From: Cytobacillus eiseniae
GTDB lineage: Bacteria > Bacillota > Bacilli > Bacillales > Cytobacillaceae
DNA: 64,000 nucleotides
Direction of reading: 5' to 3'
Assembly: GCF_017874625.1 (NCBI RefSeq)
Contig: NZ_JAGIKZ010000007.1
Span: 1-64,000 of the forward strand
Shown here: piece after piece, positions 17,382 through 26,033 of the stretch
Layout of the letters: every line of letters begins with the position of its first letter
Numbering within the stretch: the first letter of the stretch is position 1
Program-made: the position numbers and the translations under genes
The notes under the pieces: model-generated
What the model saw: only the letters and a program-made list of their open reading frames with translations
What the model was told of the DNA's origin: nothing
Database searches by the model: none

Positions 17382-17510
17382 ATGAAAAGAGGAAATATAG
17401 CGATGACGGCGATAGCCTTAGGTGCTGCCTATTTATTGAGAAATAATAAATCACGTGAAAAAATAAAAAATCAATTCCTTGCTCTTGGAGAAACATCTAA
17501 AAGAAGATAA
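17382..17510 (+). CDS. Small basic protein (42 residues)
   Basis: MKRGNIAMTAIALGAAYLL then RNNKSREKIKNQFLALGETS and KRR. TAGGAGGG lies 6 nt upstream and a terminator follows within 10 bp. A short hydrophobic N-terminal helix is followed by a basic tail. It resembles DUF3918-type small proteins of Bacillaceae; that link is a guess. Confidence 0.65.
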   Translation: MKRGNIAMTAIALGAAYLLRNNKSREKIKNQFLALGETSKRR

Positions 17511-17516
17511 AGTTTT

Positions 17517-17556
17517 TTTGCCCAGAGACCAGTTATTGGATTCTGGGCAAATTTTC
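17517..17556. terminator. Bidirectional terminator
   Basis: TTTGCCCAGA...TCTGGGCAAA with T tracts on both sides. It closes the 42-residue gene and the convergent ATP-grasp operon. Confidence 0.85.
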
Positions 17557-18610
17557 AATCATCTGTAGCCATTTTCAAAAACAGTTTGCAAAGAGATTGG
17601 ATACGGGCATGTTCAATATGTTCCTCGTCAAAACGCATGGGCTTTGCATTTATTTCGTAAAGAACATATTTCCCTGATGATGATAGGCCAGCATCAATGG
17701 AAAACTCACCAAAAAAACCCTTTTCTTCCGTTAGGAGCTTTCCCGATCGCTCAGCAATAAGTGCAAGAAATTGGTCATGCTCTTTTGTTTGAACAGCTGA
17801 ATAGGGAACAAGACAGCCGCCATTTGGAATATGGGTCGTAATTTCATTATCTCTAGACTGACGAATGCCCGTTCCAATCACTTGATATCCTTTTTCACTG
17901 AAATGAACAAGCACACGAAAATCATATCGCTTTCCATTGAGAAGGGCAGGGTCAATTGCTTCTTGAGCAATATACTGCAACTGTAATTGTTTTTCATTCC
18001 ATTCATTCCAAAAGCTTTGGATGTCGTTAAATTGCTGCCTATTGTCAGCGCTTGATAGTTGGATATGCTCCTCCTGTTGGTCTAATGTAAAAATTCCCTT
18101 TCCTTTCGACCCATGCACCGGCTTTAAATAAATCTTCTTATGCTTATTGAAAAATTGGTAAAAGTCCCTTTCCTTATTCATCATCATTGTGTCAGGTAAA
18201 AGCGATCGCAAAATAGGGTCTTTCGATAAAATCGTTGAAAGCGTAGATTTATTGAGAAAACCAGGATTGAAAAAGGGGATCTTCTTACGTTGGAAAAAGG
18301 CATAGGCTTGCTGGAATGAATGGGTTGCTTCAAGCTTACGGGACGGTACACGATTAAATACAAGATGAGGGAGGGGGCAGATGACTGGAATCCAATGATC
18401 CTTTTCAGGTGAATAGAATAATCCATTAATCTGTGTATTATTCATATCTAATGGTGAGAAAACGACGGATAATCCGCCGTTTCGCAGCAATTCCTTTTGC
18501 AGCTCTTTAAAAAATGGCCCATTGCCAATAATTGAATTGTTTTTCCCTTTGCCCGCTAAAATCCCAATGATTGGACCATTATGTGAATGCAAATCAGTGA
18601 TTGCCTTCAT
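17555..18610 (-). CDS. YheC/YheD-like ATP-grasp protein (fourth gene of the cluster)
   Basis: 351 residues. The N-terminal part (about 10-130) has PIIGILAGKGKNN and HLVFNRVPSRKLE, typical of YheC/D. The ATP-grasp domain follows: IYLKPVHGSKGKGIF (ATP-binding lysine and glycine loop, about 165-179), KRYDFRVLVHF, and the acidic end block GEFSIDAGL...YEINAKPM (metal/ATP residues E, N, K). In B. subtilis these are endospore coat-associated proteins with unknown reaction; the fold predicts ATP-dependent ligation. The ATG overlaps the preceding stop as ATGA. It lacks the barrel domain of the longest paralogs. Confidence 0.88.
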   Translation of the reverse strand: MKAITDLHSHNGPIIGILAGKGKNNSIIGNGPFFKELQKELLRNGGLSVVFSPLDMNNTQINGLFYSPEKDHWIPVICPLPHLVFNRVPSRKLEATHSFQQAYAFFQRKKIPFFNPGFLNKSTLSTILSKDPILRSLLPDTMMMNKERDFYQFFNKHKKIYLKPVHGSKGKGIFTLDQQEEHIQLSSADNRQQFNDIQSFWNEWNEKQLQLQYIAQEAIDPALLNGKRYDFRVLVHFSEKGYQVIGTGIRQSRDNEITTHIPNGGCLVPYSAVQTKEHDQFLALIAERSGKLLTEEKGFFGEFSIDAGLSSSGKYVLYEINAKPMRFDEEHIEHARIQSLCKLFLKMATDD

Positions 18611-19968
18611 TTGAACATTTCCTCAGGACGTGTAATCACTTTTTCCGTTAAATAGACAGAAAAGGCAAGTGAAAGCTTACGAGTGAGGAAGTCGAAATCT
18701 TTTAGCTGAGGATTCTTGAAAATCGATCGGCCTGGTTTTGAATTTGCTTCAAAAAGCCATACATTTCCCAATCGATCAAGCCCAAGATCAAAGCCAATTT
18801 CCCCAATAATCCCTTCCATATTCGCTTCCAATGCTTGACTAATTTTAAGTGCGGCAGTAGTTAATTTTTCTTCCATCTCTTTTTGTTCTTCAGGGATAGG
18901 AAAGAGCTCTGCCAATGTTTTAATTACGCCACCATTATTCACATGGGTCGTAACACTTCCAGGGCCAGCCAGCTTTGCAGCAATCGCTGTGACAATCCAT
19001 TCTCCATTTTCATCTTTATTCGTATGAACTCTAAAGTCGATCGGTCGTTTATCCGAGCGAATTAAATGAATGCCTTGCTGGACAAGCATTTTATTTAATT
19101 TTCTTTCGGCAAAGATATGACTCATTAATGACTCTAAGCTAGGAAACTTTAACAGTTTATTGTCTCCCGTTTGATTACGGAAGCGGCAGTAATAATCCCC
19201 CTCGAAACGATCATAAAGAATTTGGTGAATCCCTAGTCCAGAGCTGCCATTCATTGGCTTAATAAAAACATGCCCATAATCAGCTAGCATTTTTTCTATT
19301 TCAGAAAAAGAGCTGAATTCATATGTTTCTGGTAAGTAGTGAGCAATCTCTTCGTTTTGAAGCAATCGTTCATTAATATCTAATTTATTGAAAAATCCTG
19401 GATTATACCATGGAATCATATATTCTGTCTGTAATCGTTCTTTGACAAGCTTTAGTTGTTTCTGTCGCTCGCTTTTTCGATTGGGCAGCCGATCATAAAT
19501 CACATTAGGAAAGGGCACTTCATATGTCTCCCATCCATCATGATGATAGAAGAGTCCATTAATTACGCCCCGTTCCCAGTCGATATGCTGTTCTCCAAAG
19601 ACAAATGGAAGAGCTCCAACCGATTTTTTCACGGAAAGCAGCTTAGAGAAGAAGAGACTTCTTTCTCCAATTGGCCGCATTTGAAAGGGGGTAAATCCAG
19701 ATGTGAATATTCCGACTAGCGGGCCAATATATAGTGTATCATTGTTCACAAAAAGATGAAGGGGAATGGAGAAATTAGGGAATTTAAGCTGTTCTGCGAT
19801 ATCTTTGCTTAACATGAGCGAATGTCGTTCATGACGGTCAATGACAACCTCTTGTGAAAGTGAACCAAAGGAAATTTTCGTTAATTTTGTTTTTGAAAGA
19901 AATCCCTTTGGTATAAGGACCTTCTGGGTTGTATCCTCGCTTATTTCTATTTGAATTTGCTTTTTCAC
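18607..19968 (-). CDS. yheD: Endospore coat-associated ATP-grasp protein YheD
   Basis: 453 residues. The N-terminal domain (about 1-100) is predicted beta-rich (IEISEDTTQKVLIPKGFL, LYIGPLVGIFTSGFTPF). The ATP-grasp part has VIYDRLPNRKSE, VFIKPMNGSSGLGIHQI (about 230-246), RPIDFRVHTNKDE, VTTHVNNGGVI and GEIGFDLGLDRLG...LFEANSKPGRS. Length and position fit B. subtilis YheD, a protein forming moving rings around the forespore. ATGA overlaps on both sides show translational coupling. The substrate is unknown. Confidence 0.88.
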   Translation of the reverse strand: MKKQIQIEISEDTTQKVLIPKGFLSKTKLTKISFGSLSQEVVIDRHERHSLMLSKDIAEQLKFPNFSIPLHLFVNNDTLYIGPLVGIFTSGFTPFQMRPIGERSLFFSKLLSVKKSVGALPFVFGEQHIDWERGVINGLFYHHDGWETYEVPFPNVIYDRLPNRKSERQKQLKLVKERLQTEYMIPWYNPGFFNKLDINERLLQNEEIAHYLPETYEFSSFSEIEKMLADYGHVFIKPMNGSSGLGIHQILYDRFEGDYYCRFRNQTGDNKLLKFPSLESLMSHIFAERKLNKMLVQQGIHLIRSDKRPIDFRVHTNKDENGEWIVTAIAAKLAGPGSVTTHVNNGGVIKTLAELFPIPEEQKEMEEKLTTAALKISQALEANMEGIIGEIGFDLGLDRLGNVWLFEANSKPGRSIFKNPQLKDFDFLTRKLSLAFSVYLTEKVITRPEEMFK

Positions 19969-21041
19969 GGCTGATAACTCCTTTCCATTTGAAGCAATCT
20001 TTTTCCATATTGAAGGGGAGCGGCATATAATTGATCACTCTTTTCTGGATGGAGGGCCAAAGCTACTTTTCTGCCTGGCTTTGAATTAATATCTAGCACC
20101 CATAATGCGCCGTCTTTATTCATGCCAATGTCTAGACCAATCTCAAAGAGAGGAGGAAAATGTTGCTCTAAGATTTTCGGTAATGTAACGATAATTTCAT
20201 CGATTTCATTATGAATAAATTGGCGCTTTTCTAATGGGAGCGCTTGTATCCATAATTGAAAGGAGGAAATTTCTCCACCTGCACTTAAATTAGAAATAAT
20301 TCCACCCTTTTGCCCATATCGAACGCCTCGAACAACTTCTGACCACTGTCCATTTTCATCTTTTTGCAGCAAAATTCGAATATCAAAAGGGCAATCTTCA
20401 TTATTTCGAAGCTCTTCATATGCTTGAACGAGATACGTATGATCTTGTAGAAGTTGATTCAGCCAGTTTTCCGCTGATTGTTCATTCTTGAATGTTCGCA
20501 TGATCTGTTTTTCCTGTTTATCCGTTTGTACAATGACTTCATTTTGTTGTTTCTTCAAATAATAAATCCCTCTGCCTTGTGAGCCATTAACTGGTTTAAT
20601 CATTACAGGCTTTAGTGGAACTAATTCTTGAATTAAACTTTCCCCAGATAAAATGGGTTTGGAGGGAAGCAAATAGGGTGACAACTCAGAAGTGGCCAAT
20701 GCTTGATATAACGCTAATTTATTCGGGAGGCCAATCCCAAGAAAGTGGAGATCTTTTCTTGTTTTCAGCCATTTCATAATAGCCATACATCGTTTAGAAG
20801 CGGAATCTTCACCATAGAAACACCGATCATAAAGAATGTCTGGCAATGGAAATTTACATTCTTCCCAACTCATTGTTGTTGGATTGAACTGATCTCCAGT
20901 AACCATTTCCGTGAGTGGACAAATGGAGGAGGGGAGAAAACGGAAGCATGTCATATCAAGTGTATATGCCCTTTTAGCGATCTCATAAAAATAAATTGAC
21001 TCATGCTCCATATTTAAGGTTATGATTCCGAATGCATTCAT
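19965..21041 (-). CDS. yheC: Endospore coat-associated ATP-grasp protein YheC
   Basis: 358 residues from the ATG at 21041, which has GGAGGAG upstream and overlaps the preceding stop as ATGA; the longer frame has no such site. Blocks: DILYDRCFYGEDSASKR, VMIKPVNGSQGRGIYYL (ATP-binding), CPFDIRILLQKDENG and EIGLDIGMNKDG...LDINSKPGRKV. The length matches B. subtilis YheC (about 360), and it sits next to the yheD-like gene in the same order. Expected in sporulating cells. The yheC symbol is by length and position. Confidence 0.82.
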   Translation of the reverse strand: MNAFGIITLNMEHESIYFYEIAKRAYTLDMTCFRFLPSSICPLTEMVTGDQFNPTTMSWEECKFPLPDILYDRCFYGEDSASKRCMAIMKWLKTRKDLHFLGIGLPNKLALYQALATSELSPYLLPSKPILSGESLIQELVPLKPVMIKPVNGSQGRGIYYLKKQQNEVIVQTDKQEKQIMRTFKNEQSAENWLNQLLQDHTYLVQAYEELRNNEDCPFDIRILLQKDENGQWSEVVRGVRYGQKGGIISNLSAGGEISSFQLWIQALPLEKRQFIHNEIDEIIVTLPKILEQHFPPLFEIGLDIGMNKDGALWVLDINSKPGRKVALALHPEKSDQLYAAPLQYGKRLLQMERSYQP

Positions 21042-22411
21042 TGTTCTCTCCTCCATGAAAATGATAAAAAAGTACAATACTCCAGTAAGGCTTTTGCTGA
21101 CGGACGAATTTTTCTTGCGTCCTCCTCAAAACTTTTTGAAGGCTTTGAATTGACTTCGATAATCCAAAGTTTTCCATCATGGTCCATACCAATATCAATG
21201 CCAAGCTCTCCAAAAAAGCCATCCACATTTCTACTCACTAACATCGCTGTTTCCATAGCGAGCTCCTTCATTAATATGAGTTGTTGAATTGCAGTCTCTC
21301 GATCAGATATTTGAGTAAGAAGCTTTATAGGCTTCATTAATTCCCCACCTCTTGCAATATTGGAAACAAATTGCTTGTCAGCAGAGATTCTTGCGACTGC
21401 TGAAGTCGCCTTCCACATATTCGCTAAGTTTTTATGGCAAAGAACGCGAAAATCAAGCTGCCTGTTTTTATATTCCAGCAAAGGGATTGCTTGTTGAATT
21501 AAATATATTTTTCCTCTTAATGAAGGCGTTAATTTGCTGTATAGCTGCTGATCAAGATGATAGCTTTGTGAATAATCCCTTCCTCCACCTGTCGACCGAA
21601 TGACATGAACACGTTCTTCCACTTTTGAAAGCTTCATAATATTTCGCCCTTGACTGCCGTTAATTGGTTTAATAAACACCGAATTGTATTTTTTCAGCAT
21701 GGCATCAAGTGTTTGTGCTGTAAGCATCTTCGTTTCAGGAAGATAGGGATGCATATAATCTTCTTTAAATAGCAAGTCGTGTACATAATCCTTTGATAAA
21801 AATTGATCATTAAACATCGCGATTCTTTTGGATAGAAGTGTCGTTTTAAAAGACTGGAAAGCAGGACTTGCTTCGAACTTGCGAGAATGTATACGATTAT
21901 AAATGACATCAGGGTAGGGAACTGTTCGCTTCTCCCACTGTTCATCTTTTAAATAGTAACCCTCAATCTTTCTATCAGAGAAATCATTTAATTGAAAAAC
22001 ATAGAATAGACCACCAATTTCAGTGATCAGCTCATGTAGCTCTTCACAAAAGGAATGAATAGAATGGAAATTAGGACCGTTTTCTGTCATGCTAACATTA
22101 GTTAATAATCCAATGATTGGTCCGATATGAAGTGAATGTTCTTGATGGGAATAGCTAACAATCCATTGGCCTTCTTGAATGGGTAGAGATAAGTCTTGGA
22201 ATAGTTCTTTATCTACATACATTTCATTTTTTGTAATGGAAGCAGCTTCCACATGTGTAATTACATGTTTGCCACCAACGGTAATCCGGATGGGCTTCTT
22301 CGTATCGATCTCCCAATAGTTGATGAGGGAATGGCTGATTCGAATCCGTTCATCAAGATATTGAAACATTTGCACTGGAATAATCGTAATTGGTAGTAAT
22401 GAATTGGTCAT
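21038..22411 (-). CDS. YheC/YheD-like ATP-grasp protein (first gene of the cluster)
   Basis: 457 residues from the ATG at 22411 (GGGGA 6 nt upstream). The N-terminal beta domain has LHIGPIIGLLTNVSMTENG, then VIYNRIHSRKFE, VFIKPINGSQGRNIMKL (about 245-261), RQLDFRVLCHKN and GELGIDIGMDHDGKLWIIEVNSKPS. Same domain order as YheD, so this is an extra full-length paralog. It probably carries the promoter for the four-gene cluster and is divergent from yheB with about 100 bp between. Likely a spore-coat role; reaction unknown. Confidence 0.85.
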   Translation of the reverse strand: MTNSLLPITIIPVQMFQYLDERIRISHSLINYWEIDTKKPIRITVGGKHVITHVEAASITKNEMYVDKELFQDLSLPIQEGQWIVSYSHQEHSLHIGPIIGLLTNVSMTENGPNFHSIHSFCEELHELITEIGGLFYVFQLNDFSDRKIEGYYLKDEQWEKRTVPYPDVIYNRIHSRKFEASPAFQSFKTTLLSKRIAMFNDQFLSKDYVHDLLFKEDYMHPYLPETKMLTAQTLDAMLKKYNSVFIKPINGSQGRNIMKLSKVEERVHVIRSTGGGRDYSQSYHLDQQLYSKLTPSLRGKIYLIQQAIPLLEYKNRQLDFRVLCHKNLANMWKATSAVARISADKQFVSNIARGGELMKPIKLLTQISDRETAIQQLILMKELAMETAMLVSRNVDGFFGELGIDIGMDHDGKLWIIEVNSKPSKSFEEDARKIRPSAKALLEYCTFLSFSWRREQ

Positions 22412-22515
22412 GAACATTCCCCATTTTGATTGAATAGGCGAAAGCTGATATAGTATCGTATGTAAAAAGGATAAATTTGTGCGGTAAGCCCACATAGAAG
22501 GTAGAGGTTAAATGT

Positions 22516-23655
22516 ATGCAAACGGCAATAACGATTATATTGATGATGATCATTGGTGCAATTATTGGAGGTTTTACAAACTTTGTAGCAATTAAAATGC
22601 TCTTTCGGCCATATAAAACATTGTATATTGGCAAATGGAGAGTACCTTTTACTCCAGGTTTGATCCCAAAAAGGCGGGATGAGCTTGCAGAACAAATGGG
22701 AAAGGTTGTCACTCGCCATTTATTAACGTCAGAAGGGATTAAGAAGAAATTCCTTAATGAAGGCTTTCAAAAAGAGATGACAGGTTTTGTACAGAAGGAA
22801 CTGGGGAATTTTCTTGCAACAGAAAAGACACCAGCTGAGCTGCTTGCTATTTTTGAGGTGACAGATGCTCATTTGAAAGCAGAAACGCGTATTCACGCAT
22901 TAATTGAGAAGAAATATGAAAGCTTGCTTGAAAAATATCGACATCAACAAATAGAGGAAATCCTTCCACCCCATTTATTGGAAAAGTTAGAAGCGAAAAT
23001 TCCTGTTGTTAGCCAATTTATTCTTCAAAAAGGAAGGGATTATTTCTCTAGTCTAGAAGGAAAGCTGCGAATTCAAAGAATGGCAGATGATTTTCTGAAT
23101 GAAAGAAGCGGTGTGCTTGGAAATATGATGCAAATGTTTTTAGGCAATATCAATCTCGCTGATAAAATTCAACCGGAAATTATTAAGTTTCTAAGCAATG
23201 ACGGAACGGAAGAAATGATTACGACGCTACTTAAAACGGAATGGGAAAAAGTGCTTGAATGGGAAGTAGCAAAGATCGAGGAACAATTTAAAAAAGAGGA
23301 ACTACTAGAGATGATCAAAGGCAGTGCAACTAAATTGCTTGGCTTGGAGCAATTATTCCAAACACCTTTATCACAATTAACGGCCTCATTCCGCACTGAA
23401 TTAGTTGATACAATAGCACCTAAGGCTGTTGGGCTTTTCGTTGATTTCCTTGCTGACCGAATGGATGTTTTAATGGAGAGGCTTCGTCTGCAAGAAATCG
23501 TTCGTCAGCAAGTAGAGAATTTCTCAGTCGAACAGCTCGAGGAAATGGTCTTGACGATTATCAATAGAGAATTAAAAATGATTACTTTCTTAGGCGCATT
23601 ACTTGGAGGGGCAATTGGATTCATTCAAGGGATGCTTGCGATTGTAATGAATTAA
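22516..23655 (+). CDS. yheB: YheB, DUF445 family membrane protein
   Basis: 379 residues. An N-terminal membrane helix (about 3-27) leads into the DUF445 signature GGFTNFVAIKMLFRP and GKWRVPFTPGLIPKRRDELA. A long helical, charged central domain follows, and a C-terminal hydrophobic helix with glycines (FLGALLGGAIGFIQGMLAIVM). Architecture suggests both ends in the membrane. It matches B. subtilis YheB in length and position, beside yheA. Function unknown. Confidence 0.92.
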   Translation: MQTAITIILMMIIGAIIGGFTNFVAIKMLFRPYKTLYIGKWRVPFTPGLIPKRRDELAEQMGKVVTRHLLTSEGIKKKFLNEGFQKEMTGFVQKELGNFLATEKTPAELLAIFEVTDAHLKAETRIHALIEKKYESLLEKYRHQQIEEILPPHLLEKLEAKIPVVSQFILQKGRDYFSSLEGKLRIQRMADDFLNERSGVLGNMMQMFLGNINLADKIQPEIIKFLSNDGTEEMITTLLKTEWEKVLEWEVAKIEEQFKKEELLEMIKGSATKLLGLEQLFQTPLSQLTASFRTELVDTIAPKAVGLFVDFLADRMDVLMERLRLQEIVRQQVENFSVEQLEEMVLTIINRELKMITFLGALLGGAIGFIQGMLAIVMN

Positions 23656-23731
23656 ATCGGTCATTTCTCGCATTCCTGCACATAGTTTGTTATAGTGTAA
23701 ACATTCTATGGAAAATAAAGGAGTGTAAAAT

Positions 23732-24082
23732 ATGTCAGTAAACCTATATGATTCAGCTTACGAGCTTGAAAAAGCTGTACGACAAAGCGAAGAATACAAA
23801 AATTTAAAGCAAGCATATGATGAGGTGAATGCGGACGACTCAGCGAAAGGCATGTTCGATAATTTCCGCAATATCCAAATGCAGCTGCAGCAGAAACAAA
23901 TGATGGGCGAAGATATTTCAGAAGAAGAAGTTATGCAGGCGCAAAAATCGGTTGCACTTGTACAACAAAATGCAAAGATTTCTAACTTAATGGATGCTGA
24001 ACAGCGTATGAGCATGATCATTGCTGAAATGAACAAAATTATTATGAAGCCACTTGAAGAACTTTACGGTTCAGTAGAATAA
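23732..24082 (+). CDS. yheA: YheA, YlbF/YmcA family protein
   Basis: 116 residues, all-helical. YDSAYELEKAVRQSEEYKNL and the central FDNFRNIQMQLQQKQMMG are typical of the YlbF/YmcA (Com_YlbF) fold. Family members YlbF, YmcA and YaaT form the complex that stimulates RNase Y and the phosphorelay; YheA itself is an uncharacterised relative. AAGGAGTG precedes the ATG and a strong terminator follows. Cotranscription with yheB is possible (76-bp gap). Confidence 0.92.
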   Translation: MSVNLYDSAYELEKAVRQSEEYKNLKQAYDEVNADDSAKGMFDNFRNIQMQLQQKQMMGEDISEEEVMQAQKSVALVQQNAKISNLMDAEQRMSMIIAEMNKIIMKPLEELYGSVE

Positions 24083-24093
24083 TGAGTAGCAGA

Positions 24094-24132
24094 AAAACAA
24101 CCACTTCTTGACTGGAGAAGTGGTTGTTTTTC
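24094..24132 (+). terminator. yheA terminator
   Basis: AAACAACCACTTCT-TGACTGG-AGAAGTGGTTGTTTTTC, a 14-bp stem with a T tail. Confidence 0.9.
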
Positions 24133-24182
24133 ATTTTGAATAAGTATGTGAATGAATTAACTTTTGCCATTGCTTACTGTGT

Positions 24183-24330
24183 AGCTTTAGCGCCTATCAC
24201 CTAGCAAACTTTAGTTCCTTTTCTTGCGATAAGTCAAGCACGGTATCGCTCAAGCTCACCATGTTTCTTTATCTCAGTCGTGAACCTTCCAGTTTGTACG
24301 GTGATGACCAATTCGCTACTGCTTTTCTAA
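24183..24330 (+). repeat. Family B dispersed repeat, short copy
   Basis: Shares AGCGCCTATC, CAAGCACGGTATCGCT, CTTTATCTCAGTCG and CCTTCCAGTTTGTACGG with the copies at 36.7 and 37.4 kb, but lacks their left 70 bp. No coding potential. Confidence 0.8.
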
Positions 24331-24331
24331 T

Positions 24332-24532
24332 TTAAAATCGCCCGCCAAGCTGTTGCTCAGCCATTTGAACGAGACGTTTCGTAATTTCTCCACCAACTGA
24401 ACCATTTGCTCTTGAAGATGTTTCTGGGCCAAGATTTACGCCAAATTCTGATGCGATTTCTACCTTCATTTGATCAAGTGCTTGAGAAACTCCTGGTACT
24501 AAAAGCTGATTTGAACTGTTGTTACTTGCCAT
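24332..24532 (-). CDS. Alpha/beta-type small acid-soluble spore protein (paralog)
   Basis: 66 residues from the ATG at 24532, which lies 6-7 nt after AAAGGAGATG; the ATG nine bases earlier is inside the ribosome site. Core blocks: [41 protein letters not shown] and [19 protein letters not shown] cleavage is expected at VE-IASEFG. It differs from the paralog at 15691 mainly at the ends and at GPETSS. Expected forespore expression; a DNA-protecting protein of dormant spores. Confidence 0.95.
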   Translation of the reverse strand: MASNNSSNQLLVPGVSQALDQMKVEIASEFGVNLGPETSSRANGSVGGEITKRLVQMAEQQLGGRF

Positions 24533-24634
24533 GTAAATCATCTCCTTTGATGTTTTAGTTGAAACATTTCTATTATTTAATTCAATAACACTATCTATAC
24601 GTTGTTTATAATGGTAATTTTTTCATAAACAAAG

Positions 24635-24935
24635 GCTGTTTTCGGAAACATTGTTGCTATTTCACACATAATTGGTAAAGGTTGATTTCCACTTCAGGTT
24701 GCTCCCTTTCCGCGGGGTGGGCGCTGAGCCTCCTCAGAGCATCCGCTCCTGCTTAGGTCTCAGCTGTCCCACGCATCCCGCAGGACATTGAGTAGGCTTC
24801 TTAGAATTCACACCGCACGAAGGAAATGCGACAGCATTTTCGAGGATCTCGCACCTTACGCTCCAATCAACCGACCTAGTTGGTAAACCATTCATTCTAA
24901 CAATTGTTTTAATAACAACATACTTTTAGAAAAGA
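24635..24935 (+). mobile_element. Family A dispersed element, copy 3
   Basis: Starts AAAGGCTGTTTTCGGAAAC and carries GGTTGATTTCCACTTCAGG, CTTTCCGCGGGGTGG, CAGCTGTCCCACGC and GAATTCACACCGC. Ends with CAATTGTTTTAATAAC near 24915. Nearly the same as copies 1 and 2. Confidence 0.9.
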
Positions 24936-25044
24936 GCATAATCAAAAGTTTTCATTTGTCATTGTCCATGTCCTGTTCTATTCCTTTTCATTTTTTCATA
25001 AAAGTGTAATAGAGACATTTACATCAGGAATAGGGGGCAGTCAG

Positions 25045-25911
25045 ATGATCTATCGACTTTTAGCAATAAATATTGATGGAACTCTCCTTCAATCAAGTGG
25101 AAGGCTTCATAAATCGACGAAAGAAGCAATTGAATATGTGCAAGATAAGGGGATTTATGTCACCTTAGTTACTTCAAGAAGCTATCCATCTGCCAAAAAG
25201 GTAGCGAAAGCATTAAAAATAAATTCACTTCTCGTTGCACATAGTGGTGCGTATATTGCGGGTCCACATGAAAAACCAATCTATGTACAACGGATTGTTG
25301 AAGATGTAACGTATGAAATTGTCCGCTTACTGGAAGGGTTTCAATGTCAAATCCGATTAGTGCATGAGAAATATGCACTGGCAAATAAATCAAGGCTAAA
25401 CCATAATATGATGGCAAAAACCGTGTTCACTTCAGGCGATCCGATTTTTTATTCTCAGCAATTTGTTGAGTCGATTAGTGAGACGATCTTAGAGGAGCCT
25501 GTAACCCCATCGAAAATTGAAGCGTATTTTGAAGATGCAGAGGACTTGAATGATGTCAAAGCAGCCATTCAAGGAACATTTGGTGAAGTAGATATTGTCC
25601 AATTAAATGAGCTGCGGTTTGATATTATGCCTGCTGGTGTTTCGAAGCTAAATGGACTGTTATATTTAGCGGATCATTTAGGAATTGCTCGAAATGAAAT
25701 GGTTGTTATTGGCGATGGAATCGATGATTTACAGATGATTGAATCCGCTGGATTAGGCGTAGCCATGGGGAATGCTCCGGTCGAAGTGAAACAGGCAGCA
25801 GACTGGGTTACACGTCCAAATGATCAGCAAGGCGTGACTTATATGGTGAAGGAGCATTTTAGAAAACAGCAGCCAATCGAATTTTTAAAGAAAATGAATT
25901 TATTAAAATAG
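25045..25911 (+). CDS. yhaX: YhaX, Cof-type HAD-family hydrolase-like protein
   Basis: 288 residues of the Cof (HAD-IIB) family. Motif I reads AINIDGTLL, so the usual nucleophile Asp is Asn (N9) while the second Asp (D11) is kept. Motif II serine lies in LVTSRSY, the motif III lysine probably in the cap-core hinge, and motif IV is GDGIDDLQMIESAG. Members usually remove phosphate from sugar phosphates or FMN; the N9 change makes that doubtful here. The length and the following hemZ match B. subtilis yhaX. GGGGGCAG precedes the ATG. Separate terminator downstream. Confidence 0.88.
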   Translation: MIYRLLAINIDGTLLQSSGRLHKSTKEAIEYVQDKGIYVTLVTSRSYPSAKKVAKALKINSLLVAHSGAYIAGPHEKPIYVQRIVEDVTYEIVRLLEGFQCQIRLVHEKYALANKSRLNHNMMAKTVFTSGDPIFYSQQFVESISETILEEPVTPSKIEAYFEDAEDLNDVKAAIQGTFGEVDIVQLNELRFDIMPAGVSKLNGLLYLADHLGIARNEMVVIGDGIDDLQMIESAGLGVAMGNAPVEVKQAADWVTRPNDQQGVTYMVKEHFRKQQPIEFLKKMNLLK

Positions 25912-25973
25912 ATTGTCAATTGACCTCGAATAGGCAATTCTGTACACTAAAATAGATTATATTATGATCATAA

Positions 25974-26010
25974 GAACTACCATCCTTTATAAGCTGATGG
26001 TAGTTTTACT
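25974..26010 (+). terminator. yhaX terminator
   Basis: AACTACCATC...GATGGTAGTTTTAC. It separates yhaX from hemZ. Confidence 0.8.
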
Positions 26011-26033
26011 ATTTTTTATAAAAGGTGATAATT

